DNA of 40,353 nucleotides from Planctomycetota bacterium (GTDB taxonomy: Bacteria; Planctomycetota; Planctomycetia; Planctomycetales; Planctomycetaceae), in NCBI GenBank assembly GCA_030836185.1, contig JAURQH010000086.1, forward strand, positions 1 to 40,353, given 5' to 3'. The translations under genes were made by a program, and so were the position numbers. Below are positions 38,017 through 40,353 of the stretch, one piece after another (the first letter of the stretch is position 1; each line of letters opens with the position of its first letter). The notes beneath the pieces were generated by a model. The model was not told the origin of the DNA, ran no database searches, and saw only the letters and a program-made list of their open reading frames with translations.

Positions 38017-39051
38017 ATGAGCGAGACACAAGCGCCTCACGCCAGCCTCAGTGGGGAACCACTGATGACCGTTCAGCAACATATCCTGCAGGAACAGAAA
38101 AAGTTCCCAGGTGCCTCGGGAGAATTCTCCTGGCTTCTTTCCGGTATCACACTCGCTACTAAGTTGATTCAGGCGAAAGTTCAGCGTGCGGGTCTTTCCA
38201 ACATTCTCGGTGAACATGGTGAAATCAACATTCAGGGTGAGACTCAACAAAAACTCGATGTCTACTCGAACGAAGTTCTCGGTCATGCGCTTTCTGTTCG
38301 CGAGACCATTGGAGTACTTGCATCGGAAGAAAATGAGCACCCGATGCTCGTTCATCAAGGATCTGAAAACGCCAAGTATGCGATTGTCTTCGATCCGTTA
38401 GATGGTTCTTCCAATATCGATGTGAATGTCAGCGTTGGAACAACCTTCTCCATCCTGCGTCGTCCAGAGGGAGCGTCCCTCGATGATCCTGAAGCCTGGG
38501 TTTTACAACCCGGACGCCAACAAATTGCAGCCGGTTATGTCGTGTACGGTTCATCGACCATTCTCGTTTATAGCGTCGGCAACGGAGTTCACGGCTTTAC
38601 GCTCGATCCAAGCATCGGCGCGTATGTGTTGAGTCATCCCGACATGAAAATGCCCGAACAGGGAAAATATTACTCCGTCAACGAAGGTTATAGTGCCTCG
38701 TTCCCACCCCGCTATCAACAATACATTGATCGACTCAAGCAAGGTGTTCTGGGACACCCTTACTCATCGCGCTACATTGGTTCGATGGTGGCCGACTTCC
38801 ATCGTACGCTCCTGAAAGGGGGAATCTTCCTCTACCCTCCCACGACCGATAACCCAAACGGCAAACTGCGATTGCTCTATGAAGCCAATCCGGTCGCCTT
38901 CCTGGCAGAGCAAGCGGGTGGAGTGGCCATTGACGGCACAAGACGAGTGTTGGACATCCAACCGGAAAGCATCCATCAACGCGTCCCGTTGGTGGTCGGC
39001 AGCCGTAAAGAACTCGCCGACTTCGAACGCTTTGTCCCGACGAGTGGGTAA
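38017..39051 (+). CDS. fbp: Class I fructose-1,6-bisphosphatase
   Basis: A 344-residue cytoplasmic enzyme that hydrolyses fructose-1,6-bisphosphate in gluconeogenesis. The family blocks are EFSWLLSGITLATKLIQAKVQRAG, GVLASEENE (metal Glu pair), the signature FDPLDGSSNIDVN, and GGIFLYPPTTDNPNGKLRLLYEANPVAFLAEQAGG with catalytic residues. Length matches bacterial class I enzymes. ATG 38017 gives a slightly long N-terminus, and an alternative Met is at codon 17 (MTVQQHIL). It is monocistronic as far as can be seen. Confidence 0.96.
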   Translation: MSETQAPHASLSGEPLMTVQQHILQEQKKFPGASGEFSWLLSGITLATKLIQAKVQRAGLSNILGEHGEINIQGETQQKLDVYSNEVLGHALSVRETIGVLASEENEHPMLVHQGSENAKYAIVFDPLDGSSNIDVNVSVGTTFSILRRPEGASLDDPEAWVLQPGRQQIAAGYVVYGSSTILVYSVGNGVHGFTLDPSIGAYVLSHPDMKMPEQGKYYSVNEGYSASFPPRYQQYIDRLKQGVLGHPYSSRYIGSMVADFHRTLLKGGIFLYPPTTDNPNGKLRLLYEANPVAFLAEQAGGVAIDGTRRVLDIQPESIHQRVPLVVGSRKELADFERFVPTSG

Positions 39052-39693
39052 CGATGAATTACTATCGGCTCCGCAGACATTGCCGGCGAAGTCAAAGAGC
39101 CGCGACCGCCCTATTTCTCGAACACTCAGACCCGTTTCAAGAGTTCAAGAGTCCATAACCCGAGACTCTTGAAATGGTGCTAACTCCTTGAGTGATCAGT
39201 GCATCCAAGAGTCTTCAAAAGTATGGGGCACAGACACACACTTCTCATACTCTTGAATACCCTTGAATACTCTTGAATACCCTTGAATACCCTTGAGCAA
39301 GTGGTTGACCTGAATGAAATTGCAAGACGACTTTGAAATATCATTTTTTGACACAAAGCCGCCGAGTCACGAAGAAACGCAAAGATCAAAAGAGATCATA
39401 GGCAGACAGAGAAGGCGACGCTCCCGTGGAGCTAATGAGCTTTGGGTGGCACGTCCTGAAAGGGCGTGCTGCGTAGCAGCGAGATGTTCACATCATGCGA
39501 GTACGAAACACATACGCCAAGTTCCTTACCAGCTTGAACGATCACGCTAAGTCATCTTGTGATTTCATCACCCGGCCACCCTGCGTGATCAACTATGGAA
39601 CCACGTTCCAGGTGACTCTACCGATTCTCAAATATCATTCACAACATCTGGCATAATGACACTGACTGCCGGGTGGGTACTCATGGAGACTTC
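39052..39693. other. Gene-free region with CTTGAA-type repeats and hairpins
   Basis: No coding sequence is supported in these 642 bases. They hold the TTTCAAGAGT/ACTCTTGAAA inverted repeat (39135-39174), the 10-bp tandem repeat at 39251 and the hairpins GCACGTCCT-GAA-AGGGCGTGC and GCTGC-GTA-GCAGC near 39452-39481, which look like another REP-type element. Confidence 0.45.
39251..39297 (+). repeat. Tandem 10-bp repeat (TCTTGAATAC/CCTTGAATAC)
   Basis: Four full 10-base copies alternating T and C at the first base run from 39251 to 39290, with a fifth partial copy after them. A related sequence occurs as inverted TCAAGAGT/ACTCTTGA at 39135-39174. Confidence 0.9.
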
Positions 39694-40184
39694 TTAGAAG
39701 TCAAACTGAGTTCGCGCGGCGATGACATCTGTATCACTCTTCCCGGTGATCGGGTCGTCCAGAAATGCATGGATGTAATTAAACTGAAATTTCGTGAATC
39801 GATTGAGATACCAGTTGAGCCCGACCGTCACATCGTTGAGTCGGCGTCCAGGTCCGGGGATATTTGTTCCATTGAGATCGATATAAGACCAGCGTGCGGC
39901 GGCTTCCCACGCTCCCAAACCACCTGATGAAAAGCGGAATTCATCATCGGGAACGACTAGACCGAAGACGCCCCCTTTTTTGTTATATGGTAGTCGCTCT
40001 CCGGTTAGAAGATATCGTACTTGAGCATAAGCACCGGGAAAAGTTTCTGTCGTTCCATCTAACATTTTGACGAAAACCCAACGAGCTTCCGACTGCATGA
40101 CGCAGTTTTCGTATTGAGCGGCAAGTTCAATTCCCACATGATTCGAGTTCTGAATGCGGTAGACCAACAATGGCGGAGAACAAA
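39694..40184 (-). pseudogene. Porin (OprO/OprP-like), C-terminal part, cut by an IS3-like insertion
   Basis: About 163 residues of an outer-membrane porin of the phosphate-selective porin type. The C-terminal beta-strands are typical: WEAAARWSYIDLNG, LNDVTVGLNWYLNRFTKFQFNYIHAF and the final ARTQFDF (C-terminal Phe). The frame runs on to 40203 only through a few codons of the IS3-like element, so the N-terminus and signal peptide are missing; they may lie beyond the element. The boundary with the IS, near 40184, is an estimate from the start of the IS-like sequence TGGAACC. Confidence 0.72.
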
Positions 40185-40353
40185 TGGAACCTTTATCATC
40201 CATTTGGAGGAAGCCATGTCAAACAATTCTGCCAACCATTCCCACTCATCCGAGAAGCCAAAACGCACCAGACGCGTCTTCTCCGATGAGTTCAAACGGG
40301 ACGCCGTCAACCTCGTTGTCAAAGAAGGCTACACGAAAGCCGACGCGGCCCGA
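40185..40353 (+). mobile_element. Left end of an IS3-like insertion sequence (partial)
   Basis: The element probably begins at the TG of TGGAACC near 40185 and runs past the window end. It carries the transposase orfA and breaks the porin gene. The end and target duplication cannot be checked without the other side. Confidence 0.55.
40216..40353 (+). CDS. IS3-like transposase OrfA, N-terminal 46 residues (partial)
   Basis: The ATG at 40216 is preceded by GGAGG at 40206-40210. The protein begins with a Ser/His/Lys-rich leader, then RRVFSDEFKRDAVNLVVKEGY, then TKADAAR, the start of the helix-turn-helix of IS3-family OrfA proteins. The frame is open to the last base. Confidence 0.82.
   Translation, partial: MSNNSANHSHSSEKPKRTRRVFSDEFKRDAVNLVVKEGYTKADAAR

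Noticed and set aside
39251-39297. CRISPR-like repeats
   Set aside because: The unit is only 10 bases without spacers and no cas gene is present.

Overview
The window reads as chromosomal DNA of a planctomycete, most likely of the Gimesia/Rubinisphaera type (Planctomycetales). This rests on gene content and is an inference. It carries several secreted sulfatases, a TIGR02604/TIGR02603-type dehydrogenase-cytochrome giant, Tat-exported Gfo/Idh/MocA and TIM-barrel proteins, a zinc-ribbon Ser/Thr kinase and a SUI1-like protein. Both ends are mobile: the tail of an IS5-like element lies at 1-139, and the start of an IS3-like element at about 40185-40353 cuts off a porin gene.

Layout: (1) 1-2074 holds the IS5 tail, an exported beta-barrel-like protein, tRNA-Arg(UCU) and a small ABM-domain protein. 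(2) 2358-13842 is a polysaccharide and sulfate degradation block: a membrane Ser/Thr kinase coupled to a sulfatase with a discoidin-like tail, an SGNH hydrolase, a truncated haemoglobin, a sulfatase fused to an alpha/beta-hydrolase esterase, an iduronate-2-sulfatase-like protein and a GH43-like propeller. (3) 13843-14874 is 1 kb without a gene but rich in hairpins. (4) 14875-21802 is the conserved transglutaminase/DUF2126 amidoligase, circularly permuted ATP-grasp/alpha-E and transglutaminase cluster, a predicted peptide-ligation system. Its first gene is split by an in-frame TAG. (5) 21844-25527 holds the ABC-F ATPase Uup, a SUI1-like factor and a di-haem cytochrome c peroxidase. (6) 25557-29000 is a repeat-rich region: palindromic REP-like units, a RAYT transposase broken by a one-base frameshift, and flanking direct repeats, beside the Gfo/Idh/MocA oxidoreductase and the sugar isomerase-like gene. 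(7) 29008-33450 holds a small membrane protein, the 1165-residue NPCBM-propeller-HEAT-cytochrome c protein and a periplasmic rhodanese. (8) 33779-39051 holds rsmG, a response regulator-phosphatase with a GAF histidine kinase (split by an in-frame TGA), a 42-residue Cys-rich small protein and class I fructose-1,6-bisphosphatase. (9) 39052-40353 has 10-bp tandem repeats, the truncated porin and the IS3 start.

The most notable points are three broken reading frames (TAG at 15958, TGA at 36932, frameshift near 28402), the RAYT/REP system with two near-equal 137/136-bp inverted-pair units, the Cys-rich small gene with its own ribosome site and terminator, and the sulfatase-esterase fusion. No wholly new multigene system can be proven from sequence alone; the amidoligase cluster is the best candidate for poorly characterised biochemistry.
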